Of a stretch of DNA of 64,000 nt, positions 1-8,562 are shown piece after piece (within the stretch, counting starts at the first letter, position 1; each line of letters opens with the position of its first letter). Made by a program: the position numbers and the translations under genes. Source of the DNA: Sporosarcina ureilytica (GTDB lineage: Bacteria > Bacillota > Bacilli > Bacillales_A > Planococcaceae); assembly GCF_001753205.1 (NCBI RefSeq), contig NZ_CP017560.1, positions 2,976,001 to 3,040,000 on the forward strand, written 5' to 3'. Below the pieces are notes generated by a model that saw nothing but the letters and a program-made list of their open reading frames with translations, made no database searches and was not told where the DNA came from.

Positions 1-329
1 GCTGTATGGGCATCATGTCCACATGCATGCATTACTCCATGCTTTTTAGATGAAAAACTCAAATCATTCTCTTCAACGATTGGTAGTGCATCCGTATCAG
101 CTCGTAGCGCAATAGTCTTTCCTGGCTTCTTACCTATTAATCTAGCCATTACACTTGTCTTTGTCGGACGAGATAATTCCAACCCTCCAAATGACGATAA
201 CTCCGAGTAAATGAAATCTGATGTTTCTACTTCTTCAAAGGAAAGTTCGGGATATTGATGTAAATGTCGACGCCAATAGATTAGCTTTTCACTAATTTTA
301 TCTACCATTACACTAACTATTCCATTCAT
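1..329 (-). CDS. M20-family amidohydrolase/metallopeptidase, 5' part (cut by window edge)
   Basis: The minus-strand frame runs off the left edge, so only about 109 N-terminal residues are present. They read like an M20/M40 amidohydrolase (carboxypeptidase Ss1, hippurate hydrolase or N-acyl-amino-acid deacylase type). Visible motifs are WRRHLHQYPELSFEE near residue 20, ALRADTDALPI near residue 80 and the metal-binding stretch HACGHDAHTA at the cut end. In the family these Cys, His and Asp residues bind two divalent metals and the enzyme hydrolyses N-acyl or amide bonds. I chose the ATG at 329 because an in-frame ATG at 308 has no ribosome site; a weak GGAGAG lies upstream of 329. A complete second member of the family is encoded at 38536-39720. 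The substrate cannot be read from the sequence. Confidence 0.9.
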   Translation of the reverse strand, partial: MNGIVSVMVDKISEKLIYWRRHLHQYPELSFEEVETSDFIYSELSSFGGLELSRPTKTSVMARLIGKKPGKTIALRADTDALPIVEENDLSFSSKKHGVMHACGHDAHT

Positions 330-753
330 CTAATGTGGACCTCGCTCTCCAAGTTATAATGTTATAAAGTTATTAACTTTTTGTAATTATCATTATTATC
401 ATTCAATTCTGTCTTTGTGTCAAGATATATTTTTATTATTTTTCCTATAATGTTTTTATAAACTTTTATTCTTTTAATATCCACTTAAATAATAGATACG
501 TTCCCACATTTAACCGAAAACTTCTGAAAATTACAACTACAAAACACCTTTAAATTAAAATGTTCAGAAAAATCTGTTGACAGAATTTTAAAAATAGGTA
601 ATGATATACACAAGTAGATAATATAATAAACTTATAACTTTATTATTTGTATGTGTTTTCTAGAAAAATAATAAGGTTATGGTTGAACTTGGGGGTTAGA
701 TAAAAAGCCAAAGTTTTACTAAATAAACTTATAAATAATTAGGAGTGAAAATC
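330..753. promoter_or_regulatory. Divergent intergenic region with candidate promoter and operator
   Basis: This AT-rich stretch separates the divergent amidohydrolase and PLP-enzyme genes and holds no credible gene. On the plus strand a TTGACA at 577-582 is followed after 19 bases by TGATAT, a possible but over-spaced sigma-A promoter. An inverted repeat with perfect 8-base arms (ATAATAAA/TTTATTAT, 623-646) lies just downstream and could be an operator. I see no S-box, T-box or terminator-like leader, although the downstream gene belongs to sulfur amino-acid metabolism. Confidence 0.35.
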
Positions 754-1968
754 ATGAAGAAGCTATGGAGTACAGATACCAATGTTATTCATTCGTTAGA
801 ACAAGAAGAAAGACATACTGGAGTTATTTCACAGTCAATTACACCTGCAGTTGCTTATTCATTTCCATCTGCTGAAAATGCTGCGGCTGTTGTTCAAGGT
901 GAAATTGAAGGAATTTATTATGGCCGTTATGGCAATCCAACAACAATCGAATTAGAACGTCAAATAGCAAAACTAGAAAATGGCGAAGCTGCGTTAGGCG
1001 TAAGTAGTGGAATGGCTGCCATTTCAATTTCTTTACTTGCCTACTTACAACATGGAGATCACGTTTTGGTTACTAAAGATGTTTACGGAGGGACTTTTAG
1101 TTTTTTACAAAACCTTGCACCTCGTTTTGGAATTGACTATGACTATATTGATTGCACGGATCCAACGTTAGTAGAAAAATCCATAAAGGAAAATACTAAA
1201 GTTCTTTATATAGAAACTCCTTCTAATCCAGGTCTAACTGTACTGGATATTGCGGCCTTATCCGCTATTGGCAAAAAAAATAATCTGAAAGTTATTATAG
1301 ACAATACTTTCATGACTCCTTATCTACAAAGGCCAATAGATATGGGGGTAGATGTTGTAGTTCACAGCGGGACTAAGTACTTGAATGGGCATGGGGATGT
1401 CATTGCTGGATTTATTGTTGGGAAGAAAGATGAAATTGACATGATGAGAAAGAAAATCATGGGGGATTTAGGACAAAATCTAAATTCTTGGGAATCTTAT
1501 TTAATCATGAGAGGTTTGAAAACGCTGCCAATTAGAATGCAAAGACATTGTAATAATGCACTAGAAATTGCCGAGTTTCTTGAACAACACCCGGCTGTAG
1601 AAAAAGTCTTTTATCCAGGACTTCCTTCACATCCGCAATATGAATTAGCTAAGGAGCAAATGAAGGCGATGGGTGGCATCGTATCATTTGAATTAAAAGG
1701 TGGAGTTACAAGTGGTAGGGATTTCATTAACAATTTAAAGCTTTGCCTTATTTCTTTCAGCCTTGGAGATCCCGAAACTTTAGTTCAACATCCTGCATCT
1801 ATGACACATTCTGCAATTCCGGAAGATGAAAGAATGAAATATGGAATTTCCGATGGATTAATTAGACTTTCTTCTGGATTAGAGGATCCGAAAGATATTA
1901 TCGCAGACTTGAAACAATCGTTGGATAAAATTGCAACTAACGAAAAAAAACTTAGTTTACAGCTGTAA
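754..1968 (+). CDS. Cys/Met-metabolism PLP enzyme (methionine gamma-lyase / cystathionine gamma-synthase type)
   Basis: A 404-residue fold-type I PLP enzyme of the trans-sulfuration family. Motifs in order: YGRYGNPT (56-63), the PLP-phosphate loop SSGMAA (84-89), the tyrosine stacking on PLP in DVYGGT (109-114), DNTFMTPY (183-190) and the Schiff-base lysine in HSGTKYLNGHGD, Lys208. The position of the active-site Cys that marks classical methionine gamma-lyases (YGCT) is Gly here, so the enzyme may be a cystathionine gamma-synthase/lyase or a Cys-less methionine gamma-lyase. The ATG at 754 is preferred over the upstream GTG at 745 because AGGAG (741-745) is 8 bases before it and overlaps the GTG. 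It forms an operon with the UroD-like gene 89 bases downstream. The exact substrate is inference. Confidence 0.88.
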   Translation: MKKLWSTDTNVIHSLEQEERHTGVISQSITPAVAYSFPSAENAAAVVQGEIEGIYYGRYGNPTTIELERQIAKLENGEAALGVSSGMAAISISLLAYLQHGDHVLVTKDVYGGTFSFLQNLAPRFGIDYDYIDCTDPTLVEKSIKENTKVLYIETPSNPGLTVLDIAALSAIGKKNNLKVIIDNTFMTPYLQRPIDMGVDVVVHSGTKYLNGHGDVIAGFIVGKKDEIDMMRKKIMGDLGQNLNSWESYLIMRGLKTLPIRMQRHCNNALEIAEFLEQHPAVEKVFYPGLPSHPQYELAKEQMKAMGGIVSFELKGGVTSGRDFINNLKLCLISFSLGDPETLVQHPASMTHSAIPEDERMKYGISDGLIRLSSGLEDPKDIIADLKQSLDKIATNEKKLSLQL

Positions 1969-2057
1969 TAATCTTTAACGAAGAAATGTAGTTCCTCCAG
2001 TTTTTGTTTTTCGATTCTATTTGTAAACAAATCTACTAATAGGAAGGAAGAATATCA

Positions 2058-3065
2058 ATGACAAATATTAATTCAATTACTGCAAGTACGGCAACAGAAA
2101 GAATCCAGGCAGTTCTGGATGGAAAAGAAATTTCTCACCCTCTCGTCAGTCTATGGAAACATTTCCCTTTAGAGGATCGAAATCAAGAAGCGTTTGTTAC
2201 TCGTACGGAGGTATTTCAAGAAGATCTTGACTTGGACTTCATTAAACTTAGTTATAATGGCTTATATGGTGTTGAAGATTGGGGGACGGTTATTGAATGG
2301 CCGACTAATCCACAAGACGTCGGGGTCGTAAAAGATTATCCTATCAAAACAATTAAGGACTGGAACAACCTGGAGTCACTACCTTTAGATAATGGTGCAT
2401 TAAAAAGAGAGTTGGAATATACGAAAGATATTGTCGCTAAATACAAAGGAAAAGTTCCTATTATCGCTACTATTTTTAGTCCATTGACTATTGCTTGGAA
2501 GTTATGCGGAGTAGACTTATTAAAGCATTTGGAAGCTAACAAAGATGACTTGCATAGAGGTTTATCTATCATCACGAACACAACCTGCAACTTTATTCAA
2601 GAGCTTATAACTATTGGCGTCGATGGCTTCTTTTTTGCTTCCCAACTTGCCGACTTTGAAAAAACGACTTGGGAAAACTACGAACGGTTCGGTAAACGAT
2701 ACGACTTGATTTTATTGGAGGAAATCAAAAAGCATACATGGTTCAATATCCTACACATACATGGATTAAAACCAATGTTCGATGAGTTAAAAGACTATCC
2801 TGTCCAAGCAATAAACTGGCATGACCGAACTTCGAATGTCTCCTTAAAAGATGCTCGAAGTTTAACAGATAAAATATTAATAGGTGGCATTGATGAACAT
2901 AATGTCTTACCAAATGCCACGGAAGAAGAACTAAAAGAGCACTTAAAGGATGCATTAAGTCAAGTTGGAGATAATCGATTTATTTTTGGACCTGGATGTG
3001 TCATACCGCTTAGTATTCCAGACGACAAACTACAATTAGTAAAATCAATTATTAGTAATTTATAA
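2058..3065 (+). CDS. Uroporphyrinogen decarboxylase family protein (MtaA/CmuA methyltransferase-like)
   Basis: A 335-residue protein of the UroD superfamily, which includes true uroporphyrinogen decarboxylase and the zinc methyltransferases MtaA, MtbA and CmuA that move methyl groups between corrinoid proteins and thiols. The late-barrel pattern NILHIHGLKPM (His233 and His235), the INWHD segment (253-257), GGID (277-279) and FGPGCVIP (Cys314) matches the methyltransferase branch, where zinc ligands are H-x-C and a distant C; here the first Cys is His235. It lies in an operon behind a PLP enzyme of sulfur amino-acid metabolism, away from heme genes, so a role in methyl-thiol chemistry is more likely than heme synthesis. 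That role is inference. AGGAAGGAAG precedes the ATG, and a bidirectional terminator follows. Confidence 0.8.
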   Translation: MTNINSITASTATERIQAVLDGKEISHPLVSLWKHFPLEDRNQEAFVTRTEVFQEDLDLDFIKLSYNGLYGVEDWGTVIEWPTNPQDVGVVKDYPIKTIKDWNNLESLPLDNGALKRELEYTKDIVAKYKGKVPIIATIFSPLTIAWKLCGVDLLKHLEANKDDLHRGLSIITNTTCNFIQELITIGVDGFFFASQLADFEKTTWENYERFGKRYDLILLEEIKKHTWFNILHIHGLKPMFDELKDYPVQAINWHDRTSNVSLKDARSLTDKILIGGIDEHNVLPNATEEELKEHLKDALSQVGDNRFIFGPGCVIPLSIPDDKLQLVKSIISNL

Positions 3066-3112
3066 TTATATGAAAATTAGATAACCAATTATAGGTTAAC
3101 CCATGCAATCCA

Positions 3113-3151
3113 AAATAGATGACTTCAATATTCTTTCGAAGTCATCTATTT
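3113..3151. terminator. Bidirectional rho-independent terminator
   Basis: A perfect 14-base inverted repeat (AAATAGATGACTTC at 3113-3126, complement at 3138-3151) with an 11-base loop sits between the convergent UroD-like gene and the Gfo/Idh/MocA gene. A/T-rich flanks on both sides allow it to serve both transcripts. Confidence 0.8.
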
Positions 3152-3156
3152 GAGTT

Positions 3157-4212
3157 TTAAAGGAATTTAAGATACGGTAAGATTTTCCCCATTTTTTCAT
3201 AAAAGCCGCTTATAGATTTACCACGATTTGACGCAATCGACGCATAGCACGCATCAATGACTGCCATATTATTCAACGTATTTTCAAATGTATGGTGAAC
3301 CGTTTTCTCACCGTCTAAAATGGCTTGTGATAAATGTTCAACTTGTAAACAATATTGATCGCCTCGAACAATTTCTGTCGTCGTAACGTCCCCTTTTTCA
3401 ATTTGAATGAGTCCTTCCCCACCGTAATTATCAGGTCTAAAAGCGCGTGGAACAGTAATGCTTCCCTTCGTACCATATACTTTATATTCATGTCGCATCG
3501 CTAAGTTAAAACTGGAATCAAACGATGCACGAATTCCGTTCGGGAAATTTAAATACCCGACTGCATCTGTATCGATTCCGTATTCCGGATCCATGACAGC
3601 ATGAACATGCACCGATTCGGGCTCTGCGCGAAGAATATTTCTAATGGTGTGGATGGCATAGCTTCCAATATCATAAATACTGCCGCCGCCCTTTTCTTGA
3701 CTCATGCGAATATTATTCCCTCTACGCTCTACCGGCATATAAAATGAAAATCCAGCTTGCATAAAAGTCACTTCACCTATTTCACCGCTATCGATGATTT
3801 CTTTAACACGAGCATGTTGCGGATGGAAATAATACATAAATGCCTCCATAAACAAGACGTTATTCTCTTCACACGCTGCTTGCATTTCAAGTACTTCTTC
3901 CCTTTTGGTGGCAGCTGGTTTTTCACATAAAATATGCTTTCCTTTTTTCGCCGCTTTCACAACCCACTGTTTATGTAAATGATTTGGCAAGGGAATATAA
4001 ACTGCATCAACGGTCGGATCGTCTAGAAGTTTTTCATAACTATCATAGACATGCTCAATCTCGAATTTGTTTGCGATTTGCTTCGCCTTTTCAATATCGC
4101 TCCCTGTGGCAATTGCCGTAACGACCGCATTATCTGCGCGCATAAATGCCGGAAGCAATTGCTTTTGTGCGATGCCTGCTGTGCTTAGTACGCCCCATTT
4201 TACTTTTTTCAT
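3157..4212 (-). CDS. Gfo/Idh/MocA family oxidoreductase
   Basis: A 351-residue NAD(P)-dependent sugar dehydrogenase. The N-terminal Rossmann fold begins WGVLSTAGIAQKQLLPA, with the usual GxGxxA loop modified to STAGIA; AVYIPLPNHLH and the signature HILCEKPAA (about residues 93-101) follow. The C-terminal alpha/beta domain contains GGGSIYDIGSYAIH, the region holding the catalytic Asp/His of the family. The family oxidises or reduces hydroxyl/keto groups of pyranosides, inositols or sugar acids. It is the last gene of the leftward sugar cluster and the most divergent of its three family members; homologues are often annotated as D-xylose or glucose-fructose dehydrogenase-like. GAGGAGG stands 6-10 bases before the ATG. 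Since a terminator lies between it and 4339-5379, it may have its own promoter. Confidence 0.9.
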   Translation of the reverse strand: MKKVKWGVLSTAGIAQKQLLPAFMRADNAVVTAIATGSDIEKAKQIANKFEIEHVYDSYEKLLDDPTVDAVYIPLPNHLHKQWVVKAAKKGKHILCEKPAATKREEVLEMQAACEENNVLFMEAFMYYFHPQHARVKEIIDSGEIGEVTFMQAGFSFYMPVERRGNNIRMSQEKGGGSIYDIGSYAIHTIRNILRAEPESVHVHAVMDPEYGIDTDAVGYLNFPNGIRASFDSSFNLAMRHEYKVYGTKGSITVPRAFRPDNYGGEGLIQIEKGDVTTTEIVRGDQYCLQVEHLSQAILDGEKTVHHTFENTLNNMAVIDACYASIASNRGKSISGFYEKMGKILPYLKFL

Positions 4213-4294
4213 TGGTATCCTCCTCGTTATTCACCTATATTTACTTTATCATCTTTTGTAAATGAGAATTGAGTATTTCAAGATTAATCTCCAT

Positions 4295-4323
4295 TAAAAA
4301 CAAGCCCCGTCAAGAGACTTGTT
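4295..4323 (-). terminator. Rho-independent terminator after Gfo/Idh/MocA gene 4339-5379
   Basis: Read on the minus strand, an AACAAG...CTTGTT hairpin with a partly paired GC inner stem is followed by TTTTT. It lies 16 bases past the stop codon of the upstream gene, so the last gene at 3157-4212 is at least partly uncoupled. Confidence 0.6.
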
Positions 4324-4338
4324 AATCTAAACGTTGTA

Positions 4339-5379
4339 TTAAAACGTAATCGCCTTCCCTGTCTCGGCCGAATCATAAAGTGCATTCACGATTTTTTGAA
4401 TAATAACACCCTGTTCTGGTGTACTGTAAGGAAGTTTTCCGCCTAAACATCCTTCCACAAATTGACTGATTTCACGTTGGTGGCCATTCACTTCAGGCGC
4501 GTAAGCAGGTGTGATATCGACTAACGTTCCATGCTTTTCCTTGTAAAACTTTAACGGGAAAATATCTGCGCCCCCCTCGTCGCCCATTAATGACACTTGC
4601 ATTGTTTCATCTTTTTCAACATTTGCTGCAAACGCTGATTCCACGATAATCGAAGCACCATTTTTAAAAGTAATCATTCCAACAGCCATATCTTCAATTG
4701 AATAATTTTCGTAATCCCAATCCCCAAATAGACCGACACCTTTTTTATTGCCAATTCTTTGATGCGTTTGCCCAAGCACAACGGCAGGTTCAGGATAATC
4801 CATTAAGTATAAGGCAGCATCCAACATATGAATGCCAATATCGATTAATGGGCCGCCGCCTTGAAGTTCTTTGTTTGTAAAAACGCCCCATCCAGGTATA
4901 CCCCTTCTGCGAATTGCTTGCACGCGGGCCGCGTAAATCTCTCCCATTTCTCCAGCATCTATAAACGATTTTGCAATTTCCACATCAGATTGATACCTGT
5001 AATGAAACCCAAACGTTAAAATTTTCCCAGTTTGTTTAGCTGTTTCAGCCATTTGCTTTGCTTCTTTCACTGTCATGGCAGGAGGCTTTTCACATAGCAC
5101 ATGGCAACCTGCCTCAAGTGCTGCGATTGTCGCTTCTTTATGAAATTTATTCGGAATACAAATACTAACCGCATCTAGTTTGACTTGAGCAAACATTTCT
5201 TGATACGAACGATATGTTTTCGGAATACCAAAAACTTCTGCAACCTCTGCTGCTCGTGCTTCATTGACATCCGCAATCGCAACAACTTCTACCCGGTCAC
5301 CTTGTCCTAAATAGTGAGGAATATGTACATCTTTTGCGATTAGGCCAGCTCCAATTATTCCAACTCGTAACCTCTTCAT
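4339..5379 (-). CDS. Gfo/Idh/MocA family oxidoreductase
   Basis: A 346-residue dehydrogenase with a classic dinucleotide loop, RVGIIGAGLIAKDVHIPHYL at the N-terminus, then VSICIPNKFH, CHVLCEKPPAMT (near residue 95) and GGGPLIDIGIHMLD with the catalytic Asp/His pair (near residue 180). The C-terminal beta-sheet domain is complete. Closest functional analogues are sugar 3-dehydrogenases and scyllo-inositol/glucose dehydrogenases of the same superfamily; the substrate is not readable. I start at the ATG at 5379, since GAAGAGAG (5390-5397) is about 10 bases upstream, whereas a GTG at 5388 would abut it. The gene sits between terminators in the leftward sugar locus, next to a TIM-barrel isomerase, which suggests sequential oxidation and isomerisation of a sugar. 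That is inference. Confidence 0.9.
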   Translation of the reverse strand: MKRLRVGIIGAGLIAKDVHIPHYLGQGDRVEVVAIADVNEARAAEVAEVFGIPKTYRSYQEMFAQVKLDAVSICIPNKFHKEATIAALEAGCHVLCEKPPAMTVKEAKQMAETAKQTGKILTFGFHYRYQSDVEIAKSFIDAGEMGEIYAARVQAIRRRGIPGWGVFTNKELQGGGPLIDIGIHMLDAALYLMDYPEPAVVLGQTHQRIGNKKGVGLFGDWDYENYSIEDMAVGMITFKNGASIIVESAFAANVEKDETMQVSLMGDEGGADIFPLKFYKEKHGTLVDITPAYAPEVNGHQREISQFVEGCLGGKLPYSTPEQGVIIQKIVNALYDSAETGKAITF

Positions 5380-5434
5380 TTGTAACACTCTCTTCTATTA
5401 TGTAGGTTATTGACATTTAACTTTCCTGTTAATT

Positions 5435-5478
5435 GAAAAAAGTTGTGACGTAGCGTTAGCAATCCTTACGTCACAACT
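5435..5478 (-). terminator. Strong rho-independent terminator after isomerase/epimerase gene
   Basis: A perfect 12-base inverted repeat (AGTTGTGACGTA at 5441-5452, complement at 5467-5478). On the minus strand it is followed by six T residues. It ends the transcript carrying 5504-6472 and separates it from the dehydrogenase gene 4339-5379. Confidence 0.85.
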
Positions 5479-5503
5479 ATCATCTAACAGCTACCTATCG
5501 CCG

Positions 5504-6472
5504 TCAAGCCCACCACATCTCCGCAGGCTTCTCATTAATTAACACTGATTTTAAATTCGTCACCGCACGCGTCAATCCTTCTTCTACTGACATCAGCGGG
5601 TCTTCATGTTCAATGCTCACAACATAATCATAGCCGTAAGTACGAAGTGCACTCATCATATCTGACCATTCTTGAATGCTATGCCCGCATCCGACAGAAC
5701 GGAATGTCCAAGCACGTGATTGAACGTCTCCGTATGGTTGCATATCTGTTAACCCATGCATATTGACATTGTCTTGGTCAATATATGTGTCTTTCGCGTG
5801 GAAATGGTGAATTGCATTTTCTTTTCCAAGAATCTTAATCGCAGCGACTGGATCAATCCCTTGCCACCATAAGTGACTCGGATCAAAATTCGCACCGATT
5901 GCTGGTGATGTTGCTTCACGTAATTTCAGCATTGTATACGGTGTGTGTACTGAAAAACCACCGTGTAATTCTATTCCAACTTTCACGCCGTGGTCTTCAG
6001 CATGCTTTCCTGCCTCTTTCCAGTAAGGTATTAATTTCTTTTCCCATTGCCAATTGTAAATATCGGAGTACTCCGTTGGCCACGGTGAAACTGGCCAGTT
6101 TGGAATCTGAGAGTGTTCGCCTGATCCTGGTGTACCTGAAAATGTGTTGACAACGGGAACATCCATAAGTTCTGCTAATTTCACTGTTTTTACAAATGTA
6201 TCATGCGCTTCTTTTGCAACTGCTTCATTTGGTGATACTGGGTTGGCGTGACAGCTGAATGCACTAATTGTTAATCCTCTTGAATGCACTTGCTCTAAGT
6301 ACGCTTTTCTTTTATCAGCGCTGGCAAGCAGCTCATCAACATTACAATGCGCATTGCCCGGATATCCACCAGTTCCAATCTCAACTGCTTGGATACCTGC
6401 TTGTTGTACATAATCTAACATTTCTTCAAATGGTTTATCTGAAAATAATACTGTAAATACGCCTAGTTTCAT
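5504..6472 (-). CDS. Sugar phosphate isomerase/epimerase family protein (TIM barrel, AP endonuclease 2-like)
   Basis: A 322-residue (beta/alpha)8 enzyme of the xylose-isomerase-like/AP-endonuclease family 2 superfamily. Metal-binding segments are present: AVEIGTGGYPG (N-terminal), VGIELHGGF, ANFDPSHLWWQGIDP, HHFHAKDTY and VVSIEHEDP near the C-terminus, supplying the Glu, Asp, His and Glu that normally hold one divalent metal. The family includes myo-inosose dehydratase, inosose isomerase, tagatose/psicose epimerase and the YcjR-type sugar epimerase. Next to Gfo/Idh/MocA dehydrogenases and ThuA, an epimerase or isomerase of a keto-sugar intermediate is likely (inference). AGGAGG at 6482-6487 abuts an ATG at 6481, so I use the in-frame ATG at 6472, which gives a 9-base spacer. 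Confidence 0.88.
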   Translation of the reverse strand: MKLGVFTVLFSDKPFEEMLDYVQQAGIQAVEIGTGGYPGNAHCNVDELLASADKRKAYLEQVHSRGLTISAFSCHANPVSPNEAVAKEAHDTFVKTVKLAELMDVPVVNTFSGTPGSGEHSQIPNWPVSPWPTEYSDIYNWQWEKKLIPYWKEAGKHAEDHGVKVGIELHGGFSVHTPYTMLKLREATSPAIGANFDPSHLWWQGIDPVAAIKILGKENAIHHFHAKDTYIDQDNVNMHGLTDMQPYGDVQSRAWTFRSVGCGHSIQEWSDMMSALRTYGYDYVVSIEHEDPLMSVEEGLTRAVTNLKSVLINEKPAEMWWA

Positions 6473-6547
6473 GGGATACATCCTCCTGTTTATTTTATTT
6501 CACTTAAATCTCCGAATGGAAATATATTTATTATTTGTGCATTCATT

Positions 6548-6700
6548 GATTGTAGCGGAAGGCGGCGACTCCTGTGGGATTAGCGAAAGCCGTAACGAAG
6601 AACGGCTTTTGCGAATAAAAGCGCAGCGTTATGAGCAGGGATATACATTGGGATTACCGCCCGCCCCACGGAAAGCGTCCGCCTGCAGCGGAAATCAACC
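6548..6700. repeat. GC-rich interspersed imperfect palindromic repeat (Bacillales type)
   Basis: A GC-rich block in a low-GC genome between 5504-6472 and 6730-7758. The left end reads TGTAGCGGAAGGCGGCGACT and the right end, read in reverse, TTGATTTCCGCTGCAGGCGG, so the two ends are imperfect inverted copies. Inner segments CCTGTGGGATTAGCG and CCGCCCGCCCCACGGAAAGC resemble the long imperfect repeat scattered in many Bacillaceae and Planococcaceae genomes. It contains no credible gene. Its position inside the leftward sugar operon suggests an insertion, or an RNA structure in the transcript. Confidence 0.65.
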
Positions 6701-6729
6701 TTCTATGGAGTTTATATTATGAACCCAAT

Positions 6730-7758
6730 TCAGTTAATCCGACTAAACTTCTTAGTCTCCATCGATTCTAATGCCGCTAAAATAACCTCTAACGATTTCT
6801 TTCCTTCTTCACCGTCAATGAGCGGTTCCTTATTTTCAAGTACTGCCTCAACGAAATGGTCAATCGTATGGGACGTCGTTTGGCCGCCATCCTCATTCGA
6901 TTGAATTGCGCCTAATTCGTATTTGACTACTTCACCGTTTTTATACTGAACGATTAACGAATAGTTAGGATCATCTTCAAGTCGTAATGTTGCATGTTCA
7001 CCGTAAATAATCGTTGAATTATCTTCTCCGGCTGTATATGCCCAGCTCGCTGCAAGTGTACCGATAATGCCGCTTTCTGATTTCAAAATACAAACTGCAT
7101 TGTCATCAACATTGGCAAAGTCCTTGGCGCTCGTCTCGATAAAGCTTGCCACTTCAACAAACTCTTCACCTAGCAAATAACGAAGCAAGTCCGTTTTATG
7201 TACGCCAAGGTCGCCCATTGCGCCAATAAACGCCTCATCTTTTTTGAAAAACCAGCTATCTTTTCCATCTGCACTCCAAGTTTCAGGACCGCCGTGGCCG
7301 AATGCGCTTCTAAAGCTAAAGATTTTCCCAACTTCACCACTCTCAATTAACGCTCTTGCCTTCTGATGAGAGGAGACAAAACGTTGATTGTGTGCAATCA
7401 TTAATTTTCTATCATTCTTTTTCGCTGCTTCAATCATTGCGTCAGCTTCCTCGATCGAAGTTGCCATTGGCTTTTCACATAGCACATGTTTCCCAGCTTC
7501 TAATGCAGCTATTGAAACAGGCGCATGTAGATAGTTTGGTAGACAAACACTGACAGCATCTATCTCTTCAATCTTCAATACATCTTCATAGTTTGTATAA
7601 GCTTTCACACCGTATTGTTCCGCAACCTCTTGTACTCTTTCTTCAACAATGTCACATACCGCGACAATTTCTACGTTTGGATTATGATCAAATTCTCCTA
7701 AATGACGGTTTTTCGCGATACTCCCGCAACCAATCACAGCTACTTTCAACGTTGTCAA
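6730..7758 (-). CDS. Gfo/Idh/MocA family oxidoreductase
   Basis: About 342 residues with LKVAVIGCGSIAKNRHL at the N-terminus (GxGxxA nucleotide loop), AVSVCLPNYLHAP, HVLCEKPMATS (near residue 95) and MGDLGVHKTDLLRYL containing the Asp/His active-site pair. It is a typical NAD(P)-dependent sugar dehydrogenase of about 345 residues. AGGAG at 7768-7772 directly abuts an ATG at 7767, so translation more likely begins at the TTG at 7758 with a 9-base spacer; the ATG adds only three residues. It lies 19 bases downstream of the ThuA-like gene, which strongly suggests co-transcription. In rhizobia a ThuA/ThuB (Gfo/Idh/MocA) pair handles 3-keto-disaccharides; this pair may do similar chemistry (inference). 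Confidence 0.9.
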   Translation of the reverse strand: MTTLKVAVIGCGSIAKNRHLGEFDHNPNVEIVAVCDIVEERVQEVAEQYGVKAYTNYEDVLKIEEIDAVSVCLPNYLHAPVSIAALEAGKHVLCEKPMATSIEEADAMIEAAKKNDRKLMIAHNQRFVSSHQKARALIESGEVGKIFSFRSAFGHGGPETWSADGKDSWFFKKDEAFIGAMGDLGVHKTDLLRYLLGEEFVEVASFIETSAKDFANVDDNAVCILKSESGIIGTLAASWAYTAGEDNSTIIYGEHATLRLEDDPNYSLIVQYKNGEVVKYELGAIQSNEDGGQTTSHTIDHFVEAVLENKEPLIDGEEGKKSLEVILAALESMETKKFSRIN

Positions 7759-7777
7759 TGAACCCATCTCCTTAAAT

Positions 7778-8491
7778 TTATTTGATCTCTTCTAAAGGTT
7801 GAGCATTTCCATAGACAGGAACAGGCGTATTTGTAGTTGCTGCCCACTTCACGGCATTACGAATTACTTTTTGAATATCTTCATGATAGTAAGTTGGATA
7901 TGTTTCGTGACCTGGACGGAAATAAAAGATTTTCCCTCTACCCCGTTTAAAAGTTACGCCACTTCGGAACACTTCCCCGCCTTCAAACCAGCTCACAAAC
8001 ACTAACTCATCCGGCGTTGGTATATCAAAATGTTCTCCATACATTTCCTCTTTATCCAGCTCAATAAATTCACCAATGCCTTCTGTAATCGGATGGGTTG
8101 GATCCACTACCCATAGACGTTCTTTTTCATCGGCTTCCCGCCACTTTAAATCACAAGTTGTGCCCATCAAGGTCTTAAAGATTTTTGAAAAATGCCCGGA
8201 GTGTAAAACGATAAGCCCCATCCCTTCAAGGACTCTTTGTTTTACCTTCTCAACAATTTCATCTTCCACTTCGTCATGTGCCATATGCCCCCACCAAATG
8301 AGGACATCTGTTTCTTTAAGTACTTCTTCTGTTAAGCCATGTTCAGGCTCATCCAATGTAGCAGTCTTCACATGTTCAAATTCTTCACCAAGAAAATTTG
8401 CAATCGCACCATGAATACCTTCTGGATAAATCGCAGAAACTTCAGGGTTCTCTTTCTCATGGCGATTTTCATTCCAAACGACTATGTTCAT
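7778..8491 (-). CDS. ThuA-like domain protein (trehalose-utilisation family)
   Basis: A 237-residue single-domain protein with the class-I glutamine-amidotransferase-like fold of the ThuA family. Features: [16 protein letters not shown] at the N-terminus, the nucleophile-elbow-like region [14 protein letters not shown], a central [21 protein letters not shown], and the C-terminal [19 protein letters not shown] segment. No catalytic triad is obvious. ThuA proteins take part in disaccharide catabolism with ThuB dehydrogenases and have been linked to 3-keto-glycoside processing. Here the gene is first of a transcript also carrying the Gfo/Idh/MocA gene. It is preceded by AGGAGG with an 8-base spacer and by a perfect LacI-type palindrome at 8529-8542, so sugar-induced expression is likely. 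Confidence 0.88.
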   Translation of the reverse strand: MNIVVWNENRHEKENPEVSAIYPEGIHGAIANFLGEEFEHVKTATLDEPEHGLTEEVLKETDVLIWWGHMAHDEVEDEIVEKVKQRVLEGMGLIVLHSGHFSKIFKTLMGTTCDLKWREADEKERLWVVDPTHPITEGIGEFIELDKEEMYGEHFDIPTPDELVFVSWFEGGEVFRSGVTFKRGRGKIFYFRPGHETYPTYYHEDIQKVIRNAVKWAATTNTPVPVYGNAQPLEEIK

Positions 8492-8528
8492 AAATAATGC
8501 CTCCTACGCTACTCTGTTGCACAATTAA

Positions 8529-8542
8529 TGCAACCGGTTGCA
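8529..8542. promoter_or_regulatory. LacI-family operator upstream of the ThuA-like gene
   Basis: TGCAACCGGTTGCA is a perfect 14-base palindrome with the central CG of LacI/GalR operators. It lies between the end of the lacI-type gene and the start of the ThuA-like gene. A near-identical site, TGCAAGCGGTTGCA, precedes the binding-protein gene at 12804, which suggests one regulator controls both transcripts. Confidence 0.75.
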
Positions 8543-8562
8543 ATTAAGTTCGAAACAACCCG

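Noticed and set aside
330..753. SAM or T-box riboswitch before the PLP enzyme gene
   Set aside because: Searched for the S-box GCAACC/GGTGCTAATTCC strands and the T-box TGGNACCGCG; neither is present, and no leader terminator is seen.
2058..3065. Housekeeping uroporphyrinogen decarboxylase HemE
   Set aside because: Context is sulfur amino-acid metabolism and the barrel motifs resemble the MtaA/CmuA branch; no heme genes adjoin.
8076..8414. Open frame of 112 codons antisense to the ThuA-like gene
   Set aside because: Lies fully within a well-supported gene; Ser/Thr/Pro-rich composition typical of antisense frames.
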